In this document: positions 13,601 to 24,100 of the stretch, piece by piece | Layout of the letters: each line of letters starts with the position of its first letter | How positions within the stretch are numbered: the first letter of the stretch is position 1 | Assembly (NCBI RefSeq): GCF_964204645.1 | Contig: NC_134030.1 | Span: 22,821,210-22,885,209, forward strand | Reading direction: 5' to 3' | Source of the DNA: Tubulanus polymorphus | Taxonomy: Eukaryota > Nemertea > Palaeonemertea > Tubulaniformes > Tubulanidae | Length of the DNA stretch: 64,000 bases | The notes under the pieces: generated by a model | The model's database searches: none | What the model was told of the DNA's origin: nothing | Seen by the model: the letters and a program-made list of their open reading frames with translations, nothing else | Position numbers and translations under genes: made by a program

Positions 13601-14294
13601 ATCTGCTTAGATCCAGAGCCATGTTTTAAGTGGTGTTATTGAACTAAGAATGTTGCTAGGTGACAGTTTGTATGGATCTGACCGAGTTTACAGTAGATTA
13701 TTATAATCAGTCACGTTGAGAAGAAACGTTTAAGCATTACCGGTACCAAATCAAATATTATCAGTTACAAAATCAATCAAACCGTGTTTTAAGTGTGAAA
13801 CTAAAAGTGTTTGAAAGTCATTGTTTGTTTCGATGCTAATGTTCATTTGTTTCATTTGTTTTCAGTTCATGAATGTTTAGGTAAATGCGCTAAAACAATG
13901 TGTGATAAATGGAGTTTTGGTGAGTACCTCTCATGAGTACCCCATTTGAGTACCTCTCATGAGTACCTTATTCAAATAACTACCAGGCATCTCTTGAGTA
14001 CTGTTGAGGACTTGAATTCAAATCGGAATTTGAGTAGAAAAGTTGAGTGAGTACCATTTATTAACTGTCAGGATATGTGATCAGTGTAGTGGTGAGTACA
14101 TGAGTACCAAATACAGACACTCAACTGAGTACCCGGCCCCGGTACCTGAATTATGTAAAGGCATTTAAAAGATATAATACATTGATCAAGTTGAAACAAA
14201 CTGCAAACTGAACCAGTTTTTCTGTGAACTTATATTTCATGTTTTATCATTTCTAGACGATTTTAAGAACCACAAGATGATTAAAGAACCCTAA
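185..14294 (+). CDS. Ig-domain transmembrane receptor with a long cytoplasmic tail of phase-1 micro-exons (5' partial)
   Basis: This is the 3' part of a multi-exon gene; it enters the window at an acceptor with phase 1, so earlier exons including any signal peptide lie upstream. Coding exons read by GT/AG and phase: 185-514, 932-1267, 1425-1694 (Ig-like), 2207-2308 (membrane span), 2500-2544, 3478-3555, 3635-3670, 3960-4034, 4115-4156, 4465-4539, 4715-4762, 5166-5195, 5274-5324, 5410-5472, 6714-6797, 7158-7205, 7292-7330, 7490-7507, 7592-7639, 7734-7787, 7941-7988, 8245-8313, 8682-8711, 8989-9027, 9179-9334, 9468-9503, 9587-9604, 9739-9789, 9874-9951, 10111-10158, 10551-10634, 11649-11693, 11790-11843, 12068-12103, 12512-12529, 12605-12676, 12745-12792, 13061-13183, 13265-13342, 13434-13481, 13866-13919, 14257-14294 (stop TAA). 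Every exon before the last is a multiple of three and joins in phase 1, giving about 1047 aa with no internal stop. The tail is Lys/Glu-rich and helical-looking and matches no family I know. The gene may be a cell-surface recognition receptor (inference). All 42 exons belonging to one transcript is inferred from frame and strand. Confidence 0.72.
2207..2308 (+). other. Transmembrane exon of the Ig receptor
   Basis: This 102-bp exon encodes a short glycine-rich stalk, then about 20 hydrophobic residues (from FGAVIGVLIL to ILFIL) and a WRRG stop-transfer sequence. That predicts a type I topology with the following micro-exons in the cytoplasm. Confidence 0.8.
2373..2478. mobile_element. Palindromic MITE (CAGTTCCACAGTT family), copy 1
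   Basis: The element is about 106 bp with inverted ends (GGTCCAGTTCCACAGTT on the left; the reverse complement of the right end is GGACCCAGTTCCACAGTT). The interior is also palindromic, with AACTCAGAGTTAACTC in both arms. Related copies lie at 24423-24552, 33070-33178, 33199-33302 and 38337-38455. It sits in an intron of the Ig receptor. Confidence 0.65.
2500..3670 (+). other. Cysteine-rich juxtamembrane micro-exons (related pair)
   Basis: Exons 2500-2544, 3478-3555 and 3635-3670 directly follow the membrane span. The first two share a plan: L-x-C near the start and DELC-x-C near the end, with the second carrying a longer acidic insert. This suggests exon duplication. The third carries CTCDY. 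Cysteine clusters next to a membrane could be palmitoylated or bind metal; both are inference. Confidence 0.5.
2724..3250. repeat. Minisatellite, about 47-bp unit, MITE-related
   Basis: About eleven copies of a unit containing AGACTGGTCTTAAGTTGTTA and ATTGGTTATAGAACCAAAAT. The same unit recurs at 49650-49910 and, inverted, at 55455-56045. It matches the interior of the GGGGCCAGTTCCATA element family (19200-19328, 53029-53113). Confidence 0.85.
4308..4343 (+). other. Possible alternative micro-exon creating a stop
   Basis: This stretch has a good acceptor, 36 bp in phase 1, and a GTATAA donor. However, joining its last T to the next exon at 4465 (starting AA) makes TAA. It is therefore either not an exon, or an alternative cassette that truncates the tail after about 13 residues. 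I left it out of the main gene model. Confidence 0.3.
4795..5135. repeat. Cluster of ACATGTACATGT palindromes
   Basis: Irregular repeat rich in ACATGT and ACATGCACATGT palindromes with 20-35 bp spacing. Similar clusters occur at 7390-7435, 9365-9445, 36480-36680, 37525-37795 and 39640-39715, mostly in introns close to splice sites. Confidence 0.7.
5950..6303 (+). pseudogene. GIY-YIG endonuclease domain of a Penelope-like element (truncated)
   Basis: About 117 codons are open. Recognisable features are YKFNCLWD followed by TSYIGKTKRHLAIRIKEH, the YIG/GKT-R core of PLE endonucleases, then an IGQHL/CHTCEQEF zinc-knuckle-like stretch and a KI-REALFIKAQRPSLNQQ end. The reverse transcriptase domain is absent, so this is a dead fragment. 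There is no start codon belonging to the original ORF. Confidence 0.8.
6412..6452 (+). ncRNA. Decayed hammerhead-ribozyme-like hairpin of the PLE
   Basis: The order is CAC, a mutated core (CCGATCA in place of CTGANGA), stem II GGGAT/ATCCC, GAAA, ATGTTC, then GTG that can pair with CAC as stem I. The changed core suggests it is no longer active. Confidence 0.35.
10636..11592. repeat. Minisatellite, 22-bp unit, in an Ig-receptor intron
   Basis: About forty copies of ACATTTACATCTACAGTAAAC. It begins immediately after the donor of exon 10551-10634, and its unit resembles that donor region (ACAGTAAGTTACATCTAC). Exact donor-like AGTAAGT copies reappear inside the array near 10848 and 11030. Confidence 0.9.
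12118..12362. repeat. Minisatellite, 15-bp unit (CTCCTAACCCGTAAA)
   Basis: About sixteen units alternating CTCCTAACCCGTAAA and CTCATAACCCAAAAG, starting just after the donor of exon 12068-12103. The open frame across it is a by-product of the 15-bp period. Confidence 0.9.
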
Positions 14295-15350
14295 CCGTCG
14301 ATCTAGTGGTGGCAGTGACTGGAGGAGTGGTTATGGTAGATCGAACTACCGTTGATATTCTGTTGTCAGTGTTTAACCTCATCCGCAGTTTGACCTGTTC
14401 TCTTATTGCGTATTGTGTAAGAATCGATTGCTTTGTGTCACCCGGTAGAAAATACACTTCATTCTGAAAATAATTCGATATTGATAAACCAGAAATTCCT
14501 AACTCACGACCGGGTTTTGTATCACTGATTGATGCTGTTTATAAATCGTTTTATCCTAGAATCGAGTGCGATTTTATACGAAAAAGAAATAATAATGAAA
14601 GGAAAAAATACGATTCAAATAAAATTTGTGTAATTTGTTTAAATTGAATAGCTGTATTATTGGTCTTTTTAATAAATTGATAAATTAATTTCATCAGCTC
14701 AATTGTGATAACATTAATCAATTGTAACTGAATTGTAAATGAAATACTGAGTAACTGAATTATAGTCTAGATGAAATACATTGTAACTGAATTATTGAAC
14801 CGTAGTTGAAATATAGTTTGTAATTATATATCGAGCAGAAATACATTGTAATTAAAATTACTTTTTACAAAATTATCAGCGGTCTTGGGGAGATTTACAT
14901 AAACTTCTCTTGAAGCTGAATCTTACAATGTATAATTGTATTTTGATACAATGTAACTGGTTTAACGATATTACAATAATGTAAGTTAAAAACTGTACAA
15001 ATTTATTAATGATTGACTTGATCAGTATTATTATTGAAAACAGTGATAAAATTCATTTCTTTAAATAGTTTTGTAATTATGCTTTTTCTATGAAACCGAT
15101 GATGTTAGATGCGGTTTATACAACGAGAGAGGTCACGGGCTCCTGGTAAATGCAGGTCGCGGGCCCCCGGTAAAATTATGAAAATACTGATTCAATGTGT
15201 TCCATGGAGGTCGTGGGCTCCCTGGTTAAAATGTGCAGCTAGAAATTGCTAATAATGCAACGTGCTTATTTCATTAATGAAAATTTATATATAGAATTTT
15301 TAATTCAAGCAGTGAATAATTATTCAGTTTTACAGAAAACCTGAATCTGC
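14295..15350. other. 3' flank of the Ig-receptor gene, no gene seen
   Basis: AT-rich sequence after the TAA at 14292-14294. AATAAA-type signals occur around 14625 and 14670 and may end the transcript. Short GGTCGTGGGCTCC/GGTCGCGGGCCCCC repeats lie at 15130-15220. No coding potential was recognised. Confidence 0.5.
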
Positions 15351-15370
15351 GGATCAGAGCAGGAATAGAG

Positions 15371-15592
15371 GATATACGGGGTGTGTCCCTGGTTCGAACC
15401 CAGTAATTACTGACACTGATTCAGAGTGGTCCTGATGCTGAATAGAGGATGTACAGGGGTGTCCCGGGTTCGAACCCAGTAGTGGTCCCAGTTGTCCTGA
15501 TGCTGAATAGAGGATGAACAGAGATGTTTCGGGTTCGAACCCAGTAATTACTGATGCTGTTTCACAATAGCCATGATGGTGAATAGACAACT
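15371..15592. repeat. Tandem repeat carrying GGTTCGAACCC
   Basis: Three to four copies of a roughly 60-bp unit with GGGTTCGAACCCAGTA and CCTGATGCTGAATAGAGGAT. GGTTCGAACCC resembles a Pol III B box but no tRNA fold was found around it. Confidence 0.75.
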
Positions 15593-15939
15593 GGACGTCA
15601 GTTGTTTTACTAATTCTGAAGCCTAAACCAGAAATGTTATTGCAATAACAACATTAGTTTCGTCCCTCACAATCTGCCTGAGCTTTCAAGTCCAGATTGA
15701 AAACTTTGATTGTCTACGGACACCTAAATGATGATTGATTGCTAACTTTTTAACTTTCTTTAATTTCTAACTTCGACATGACGGAAAACACTTGTTCAGA
15801 TTTAAAAATTTTAAAACTAAGGATTTATATAATCAAAAAGAGACAACTTCCGCAGAGATCATACCTGGTGAAAAAGTCTCGAGATTCAACTCAAAGTTTG
15901 ATGTAACTGATTAAAGGTGAGTTTGTTTTAGTATTATTC

Positions 15940-16215
15940 AACTCCACTCTAGTCGGATCCGATCAACTCGGAGATACCTGTTCAACTCAGAGATAACCGA
16001 TCAACTCAGAGATAACCGTTCAACTCAAGAGATAAGCGATCAACTCAGAGATAACCGTTCAACTCAGAGATAAGCGATCAACTCAGAGATAACCGTTCAA
16101 CTCACGAGATAAGCGATCAACTCAGAGATAACCGTTCAACTCACGAGATAAGCGATCAACTCAGAGATAACCGTTCAACTCAGAGATAACCAATCAACTC
16201 GGAGATCACCGTTCA
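15940..16215. repeat. Minisatellite, about 37-bp unit
   Basis: About seven copies of GTTCAACTCAGAGATAACC alternating with GATCAACTCAGAGATAA. Confidence 0.85.
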
Positions 16216-16485
16216 GGCGTTGATCCACGCTGTCGCAATTGCCACACGTGTGACAGTCAGAGCTGCTTAAAAAAATTAAAAAGTTGCCGAAATAAATTAC
16301 AAGCATATGAAAAGACAAAGGTTTAGTTCATACTGATCCTATAAATACTAGACTAATGCGCAATTACCTTCTCACCTCGTAGATTTTGTCAAATTATATA
16401 CGCTACGTTAGGTTAATATAAATTATAATTTATTGAGGCTCTGAAAAGTCCACACAACGCGTCTTCAGAAGCATAAATTAGCAAA

Positions 16486-16895
16486 ATGCCTGGTCACCAG
16501 TTACCACACCTGACTGGTCACCAGTTACCACACCTGACTGGTCACCAGTCACCACACCTGACTGGTCACCAGTTACCACACCTGACTGGTCACCAGTTAC
16601 CACGCCTGACTGGTGACCAGTCACCACACCTGACTGGTCACCAGTTACCACACCTGACTGGTCACCAGTTACCACGCCTGACTGATCACCAGTCACCACA
16701 CCTGACTGGTCACCACAGCGAAATGGTCTCCACACTGACCAGACAAACTTAAATCCTCCGTCAGTCACCATTGATCTATGGTCTAGTGGTTAGCATGCTC
16801 GGCTGACATGCTAAAGGTGTCAGGATCGAGTCCTGCTAGGGTTAGGGTTGTAGGCGAGCTAGGGTTAGGGTTACTAAATAGCTAGGATTGGGGTC
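16486..16895 (+). mobile_element. Composite VNTR + tRNA-like + TTAGGG-tail element, copy A
   Basis: The order is a 24-bp VNTR (ACTGGTCACCAGTTACCACA) of about ten units at 16486-16735, then the linker GACCAGACAAACTT, a tRNA-like segment at 16775-16842, and a CTAGGGTTAGGGTT tail. The tRNA-like part has A box TGGTCTAGTGG and B box GGATCGAGTCC, resembling tRNA-Glu-type SINE heads. Copies B (48790-48970, minus) and C (60990-61290) share the same order. Probably a SINE with a VNTR head. Confidence 0.7.
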
Positions 16896-17129
16896 ACTGG
16901 CGACTCAGATGCTTACAGGTCACGCTATTTAAAAACTTTTTTTTATTTCTAAAGTGGGTTGATATACACATAAAACTTCGGTGACTCAAAACGTCCTCGA
17001 TCCTAAATTATTATTAAAATGTCATTCATTTTTCTCGGCCAATACGAGGTCACGTGATGCGCGCTGAACCGGTTTAAACCAGTTTCGCTATCTCTACTTA
17101 GATATGCAGATTTTGTTACATTTTAGCCA

Positions 17130-17340
17130 ATCAGTGACGAGTGCGACTGATTATGCGTCCAATCACTGATGAGGATGTTTTAGGAGCTGGACCTTGTGTT
17201 TACGTCATAAAATATCAATTATCAAATCAAATCAATTGCTATAAGATATTCCAAGTCTCTGATACACACGCGTTTACCATATTCAATCGGGGAATCAATT
17301 GATTTTAGTAAAGCTCCGCAGTTTATAGAGCGAAGATGGA
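17130..17340 (+). promoter_or_regulatory. CCAAT-rich promoter-like region upstream of HPS6
   Basis: Two CCAATCA boxes (near 17137 and 17160) and a CRE-like TTACGTCATAA near 17200 precede a possible first exon. That exon contains ATG at 17336 and ends at a GTAAGT donor (17360). It is plausibly the start of a 5' untranslated exon of HPS6. The ATG would open a short upstream frame (MDYNSWTC). No TATA box was seen at a convincing spacing. Confidence 0.35.
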
Positions 17341-18109
17341 TTATAACAGTTGGACATGTGTAAGTTTACTGACCCCAATAGTTAGATAATGTAAAATGTA
17401 ACGCATTGTTCGACCATTCTTGTCGTACGTGGCGTTGTACCATAGATAGACCTCTTATACAACTGGTATGTCTTCAAACCTAGAGGTGCTCGCAAATGTC
17501 TCCCGTAAAATCAGACAAATATCACATGTACCTCTTGTGAGTTACACATATTTTAAATAGTTCAAGATGTAACTGGGTAAAGGTGAGTTTGTCGTAGTTT
17601 TAATAAAGTCAAACATTAAAATATTTGCCACCAATTTTATGTTGATTTTATATCAACAATTTTCTGACCCAAATTTGAAAATTTTAGTGAAAATTTTATT
17701 GACGACTTCAAAATATTTTCTGAAAGTGGTGAAAACCACTTTCAAGAATCAATTCATTTATTTTTCTAAATTGTATGATTTTATTTGTAATCATTGAGAA
17801 ATTGCTCTCGTATTTTCTTCTTGCGCTGTTTTATTTTGAACTCACTCCAGACACGTTTTCGATCATTTATTCATGATTCTAGGTAAGTTTGAAACTCGCA
17901 CCGACCGGAACTGGTAAGCGAGGACAATTCAATTCAATTTATTGACGTAATTTCTTTTCGGTTTTAGCCGGTATTTAGTACAGCTATGACCGGAACCGGG
18001 AAGTTGATTCGGGTTTTCCCCGATCAGATCCAGGCCGATGTAATTTATAGTATGTATGTAGAATTTAATTTCAAAGCAAGCCTTCCCCTTACGACGATAT
18101 TTCAAAAAG

Positions 18110-21100
18110 ATGTTTAAGATTGAACATTTGCCGTCAAAATATCCGTTCAGAAATATAAAGGTAGGTAGAGCAGTTCAGCTGAAACATTATAAATTGCCAT
18201 TCATTAACTCGGCTCAGTTAGTTACCTAATCGTTGGTGGTAAGCTTTTTATAATCGGATGGGCTTATACCTTATACTTATGTGGTTTGTGAAAATATCCG
18301 ATCGTGAAACTAAACCACAGTCAGGTTACTGACTATAACTCGGCTATGTATACGATGTAAGGCCTCTAAGTCTTCTAAGCCTAAGTCGGCTCTTAGTTGA
18401 GTCTTAAGTCTATTAGTAGGGCCTAGTAGACGCCAATAAGTCTGTTAGTCTTTTAGTTAGTTACCTAATCGTTGGTGGTAAGCTTTTTATAATCGGATGG
18501 GCTTATTCCTTATACTTATGTGGTTTGTGAAAATATCCGATCGTGAAACTAAACCACAGTCAGGTTACTGACTATTAGTCTTTAGTCTTTATTTAGTAGG
18601 CTCGTGTCCCCATGGGGAACAAGGATGCTAAATTGTCACTGTTTTTGGGTCCGCGGACACTTGAATATGGGCCTTGATACTGGAAAATTGATTGACAGTT
18701 AGCAATACTAGATATTTTTGATAAAATGTAACGGAAGCCTTAACTTAAGTATTTGAATGGTATATTGAAATATATCATTGTTATTACAGAAATTGCAGGA
18801 TCTGTTATGCAGCAGTGATAGACAGTCTGACAGCAGCAGTAATAGACAGTCTGACAGCAGCAGTGATAGACAGTCTGACAGCAGCAGTAATAGACAGTCT
18901 GACAGCAGCAGTAATAGACAGTCTGACAGCAGCAGTAATAGACAGTCTGACAGCAGCAGTGCTAGACAGTCTGACACTACTAGTAGTGATTCTATATCAT
19001 GGATTCAGTATATTCCTGGACATGTTTTTGTTTGTTTGGAAAATGGACATCAACTTGTGACATTTGATATTGATTTACAGGTAATTGTTTTCAGTTTCTA
19101 GTAGTAGTCGTCGGGATGTAATCTTCCAACCATACTGCTACAAAACAGGCACCAAAACCAATCCTCTCAATTCTGACACAACATTTAAAAGCAGTTTTCT
19201 AGGGCCAGTTCTATAGTCAAAAGTAGCAGTCTTTAATATTGAGACTGATCTCTAAAGTTGTTTGATTGGCTTTAGAACTAGAGATGGTTTTATGTGTAAG
19301 CCATATAACTATGGAGCCGGCCCCTGGGGGTATAACTAGTTTGTGTCAGGTTAATTTATTCTGACATATGGTGCAAAACAGCTGTGAAAAAAGGTGCAAA
19401 CACAAAATGTCTTGTATTATCTATTTCTTTAAACTGACGCATAGTCTGATAGCGAAGGGTGGTCATTGAACTGAAAAACTCAGGGAATCTAGAAACATCT
19501 GGAAGAAAAAAATCAGTGGAAACTGGGAATTTGACAAATTTTACCAACAATTCAGGGAATTCAGATAATGCTGTTGATCACGTTTGTCTTTATCAATACG
19601 TGATTTAATGAAAAATGAATGAATTGTTGAATTTTCAATCTAGCGATTTCTCTGATTCACTCTACTACTAGACTTGATGAAAATTCTCATTATATATCTT
19701 CAGGAAACTGGTAACAATGGCGGCAGTTTGAATGAGGAGCTAAATCGAACTTTTCAAACAGACCAGAAACTGATTAGATTGATAGTTCAACCACATTTAC
19801 ACAATACAGTCTTATTAGTTAGTATTATCAGTGACTTCTGAGTGATTGGAGTCAGGACTCTTCAACCCCCCTTCACTATAGTCTCCTCTCTTTCCTGTGT
19901 TTGCATGAAATGGCAAATTGTCAATGTTACAGATTTTACTGAATGGTGACATAGAGATTTGGAATTATAAATCAGCGATGTTAGGATGGAGTTTATCCGG
20001 TCAGTTTCGACTGTGTTCGCAAACAGGTTGGACGATCTCTACCGCCGAACTTCATCACAAACACAACGCCATCTACTGGTGCGAACACAAACAACATCTC
20101 GATGACGTCGAGTGGAGAATCTGTCGCAGGAGGCTGCCGAATAACGGTAAGACTAGAACGGGGTCGTGGACTGTAGAAATGGATCCAGAACTGTGGAACT
20201 GAGTCCAGAACTGTGTAACTGGATTCAGAACTGTGGAACTGGGTCCAGAACTGTGGAACTGAGTCCAGAACTGTGGAACTGGGTCCAGAACTGTGGAACT
20301 GGGTCCAGAACTGTGTAACTGGATTCAGAACTGTGGAACTGGGTTCAGAACTGTGGAACTGGGTCTAGAACTGTGGAACTGGGTTCAGAACTGTGGAACT
20401 GAGTTGTAGTTATTTGATGATATGATTTGTTTATATTTTTAGACAGTGGAAGCTGGAATCATTTCACAGTTGGTGAATTTGAGATTCTACTCGATAATTC
20501 TCCTGAATGCGACCTATTTATTCAAAAAAATTCATTACTTATCAGTCCCAGGTAAGCAAACAACTTAAATCAGTTGTTCACCCAATTCTACAGTTGTTTA
20601 TCCAATTCTACAGTTGTTTATCCAATTATACAGTTGTTTACCCAATTCTAAAGTTGTGTACCTGACAAAAACTGTTGATAATTATGGATATAATTATGAA
20701 TATAATTATTTGTAGGATTCCAGAAGGTTTATATCTGCGATGGTTGAATGATGATAGTTTGATGGAATTGTATCATTACGATGTTGGTCGTCTGCAACAG
20801 TTTCAAACTAATCAACAACCTGTAGATTTTACACAATTAATACTGACTGAAATATCTACAAGAGGAATGGTGAGTCTTATCACAGATATAACACAACACC
20901 AGTACCGGGTTCTTCTGCACCAAGTTCCACAAGTTCATGTCCCAGAATTTGGGTTGCTTTCTCTATTTAGGACCTTAGTGAAAGCAACCAAAATTCTTGC
21001 GTCAAATACGCTACCGGTTAAATGTAGCCTGAAAAGCCAGTTGTACAAGTCTGGATCCAGTTACATGGTTCACAGAATCTTGACTGTCAAACTAGATCTA

Positions 21101-24100
21101 GAACTGTGGAACTGAGTACACAACTGTGGAACTGAGTCCAGAACTGTGGAACTGAGTACACAACTGTGGAACTGAGTCCAGAACTGTGGAACTGAGTACA
21201 CAACTGTAGAACTGAGTCCAGAACTGTGGAACTGAGTACACAACTGTAGAACTGAGTTCAGAACTGTGAAACTGGATCCAGAACTGGGTACACAACTGTG
21301 AAACTGGATCCAGAACTGGGTACACAACTGTGAAACTGGATCCAGAACTGGGTACACAACTGTGAAACTGGATCCAGAACTGGAGACAGAACTGTGGAAC
21401 TGGAGACAGAACTGTGGAACTGGATCCAGAACTGAAACTGGATCCAGAACTGGACACAGAACTGTGGAACTGAGTCCAGAACTGTGGAATTGGGTCCAGA
21501 ACTGTGGAACTGAGTCTAGAAATATGGCATTGAGTCCTGATCTATTTCTAAACACTAGCCTTGATTGAAATATAAAATTGTATATTTCAGTTGAATACCT
21601 GCTGCAGCCCAATCAAAATAATCCCAGATTTCAGAAGAGAAGATGTTTATTTTATAGATTCAACGACTCAAATTAAAACTCTCAACTCTGATGGAAGTAA
21701 GTGGTGAATAATCTCGATTAAACCGGTTGTTTCACCGAATGTATTTCACAGATCTCCGATAAACCGATAAAACTGGTTTAATTGTAATGAATTTGTTGTA
21801 ATTGTAGATTTTCTGGTCTCGTGTCAGCTGCAGATCAGCCGCGAAACTTTGAAGGAAGGAAAGTTTTTCACGTTTGCGGGAATTTTAGGAATTCTGTTTA
21901 AAACAACTTTCAGGTAAACAACATTAAATTCATCGGTTTCAATTATTACATTATTTCGACTGTTTTTAAACGGCTTTTTGTTTTGTTTAGTTTTTACAGT
22001 CTGGCGACGGGTATGCATGTTTTTGAGATGGCCCCCATTATGAGTTCGATATTCGGTGATAATTTGAGAATGTGGAACACTATGACATCATCGCGTCAAT
22101 CAGTCGGGTTTTACACGAGTAAATCTGTTTGTGAAATAATTCCACTTCAAAATCAATACCAGGTTTGTGAACAGAAATAGGATCCACAGTTTTGTACCCA
22201 ATTCCACAAGTTCATGTCCATGTTCCACTGTTCAGGATACAGTTCCACAGTTCTGAACTCAGTTCCACAGTTCAGAGCCCAGTTCCACAGTTCAGGACCG
22301 CAGTTCCACAGTAGTTCTGGAGCTAGTTCCACAGTAATGAACTCAGTTCCACAGTTCTGGAGCTAGTTCCACAGTTATGAACTCAGTTCCACGGTAATGA
22401 ACTCAGTTCCACTGTGGAACTGGATCCTGTTGGTAACCTCTTTGACAGTAGCTACAAATTACCGAAGTGAATGATGAATATTTTAGATGGATGCTGGATT
22501 AAAGAATGGTGGATGTTGTTTAAATGGTTTTGATGAGTCGTTTAGTTTAGCGTTACCTGTAACCAATCTGTGCAGTGAGGTAAAAAGAACAAAATAAGTT
22601 TTACAGAAAATCTTTCTGTCTTTAATAATTTGTGTCGGAATTTGTTAAACTTCGTTTTAAATTTCAGGTTGAGATGGCGCCACCGGAGAGAATGAAAAGG
22701 AATTTATTGATCGAGAAGAATAAGTCTGGAACTTTGCCAATAACGCAACTGAATTTACAAACTCAAAAATTCGTCGATACGTTTTTGAAAGCGGAGGAAA
22801 ATTTTGTGATTCATTGCACCGAATTACAGGTTAGTGCCTCCCTCAATCCGACCTCTTACTACCTCCACCCTACTCCTTACTCTCTGTTATCCCAGAACTG
22901 TACAGTGTTAAGGTTAGAGCCTCCATCAACTGACACCCAAAGTCCAGTTCCACAGTCATGAGGTAGAGTTAGTTACCTCTGAGTTAAGATTTGATCAGGA
23001 GACAAGAACTGGGTCCAGATCCACAGTTGTCAGCTTTATGTTGACTTTAAAATAGTTAAAATGCGTTTATTTCTAATATTATATTTAAAATCTTCTAATT
23101 TCAACTGACCACACTTAAGATAGTTAACAAAGATTATTCGCAGATCTGGACAGATTGATTTGAATTGAATCCTAACTTAGAAATTAACTTCAATTGAGTT
23201 TAATTCCCAACTACGGAACTTAAGAACTGAGTCCTCGGGGTTGTTTTTTAACGAGACCCTGATATCCTATTTAGAGTACCGGTACTCACTACTTGTAATC
23301 AATTTAGAGCGAAATCTGTCTGATGATTTCAGGGCGATAAAGTTGAACAGCAGCAGCAGCAGGCAGTGATCGAAGGTCAGATTTATGAATTGTTCACATC
23401 AAATAGTTACTCATTGAGTAAAAGACAACATGAAATTGAGCGTTTACAGAACAGTCGACCGCGCAACGTTTTAAAAACTATTCAAACTATCTTACAGTTG
23501 AACGATGAAGGTAAGAATGAAACCATCAAATTTAACAACTAGACTTATCTCAAACAGGTCTGTTGTAACGAGAGAAATCCCACAATTACGAAGCCAAGAT
23601 TGAAAAATTCTATATCAAGATGATTATATTTGAGGAGCGACGTTTCGGCTAACAACTGTTAGCCATCATCAGGAGTACTGATGGGTTCAGCAGGGGTTCT
23701 TTGAATCGGGTCAGTTGTACGGTCATAGCTTAGATTTAAGACCAGTCTAAGCTTGTCTTAGTTCTATAATCAATTTAACAGCTTAAGACCATTCTTAGGC
23801 TCATCTTCATATAGCCAATCATACAACTTAAGACCATGCTAGAATTTAAAGATGACTTCTGGACATGATTGCAAATGAGCCCTGTAATTATATGCATTGG
23901 ATATTCTATGCCTGGTCTTATTTTGTTTGACCTGTTTTGAGCGAAGCACAGTCTTATCTTTAAGTCTCAACCGTGGAACTGGACCAATGTAATTCTGGTT
24001 TTATCTTGAGTCTCAACTTATATCAACATACTTCCAATTGTAGCTACTGACAGTAAGGCTGATACGAGCGTATGGAAGGCAGCTCTGGCAGTTGAGTATG

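Noticed and set aside
16478-16771. Overlapping open frames of 88-97 codons on both strands
   Set aside because: The 24-bp VNTR period keeps all frames open; no unique sequence or splice signals support a protein.
16775-16842. tRNA gene
   Set aside because: A and B boxes are present but the acceptor stem does not pair; the same segment recurs in a composite repeat at two other loci, so it is a SINE-type tRNA relic.
17336-18115. Spliced upstream frame starting MDYNSWTC and reading through 17970-18115
   Set aside because: It can be read through a TTTTAG acceptor into about 60 codons, but ends at TAA overlapping the HPS6 start and has no recognised sequence; more likely 5' untranslated or chance.
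21070-21612. 180-codon minus-strand frame rich in QFHSSGSS-like repeats
   Set aside because: It is the complement of the CCAGAACTGTGGAACTGG minisatellite inside an HPS6 intron.
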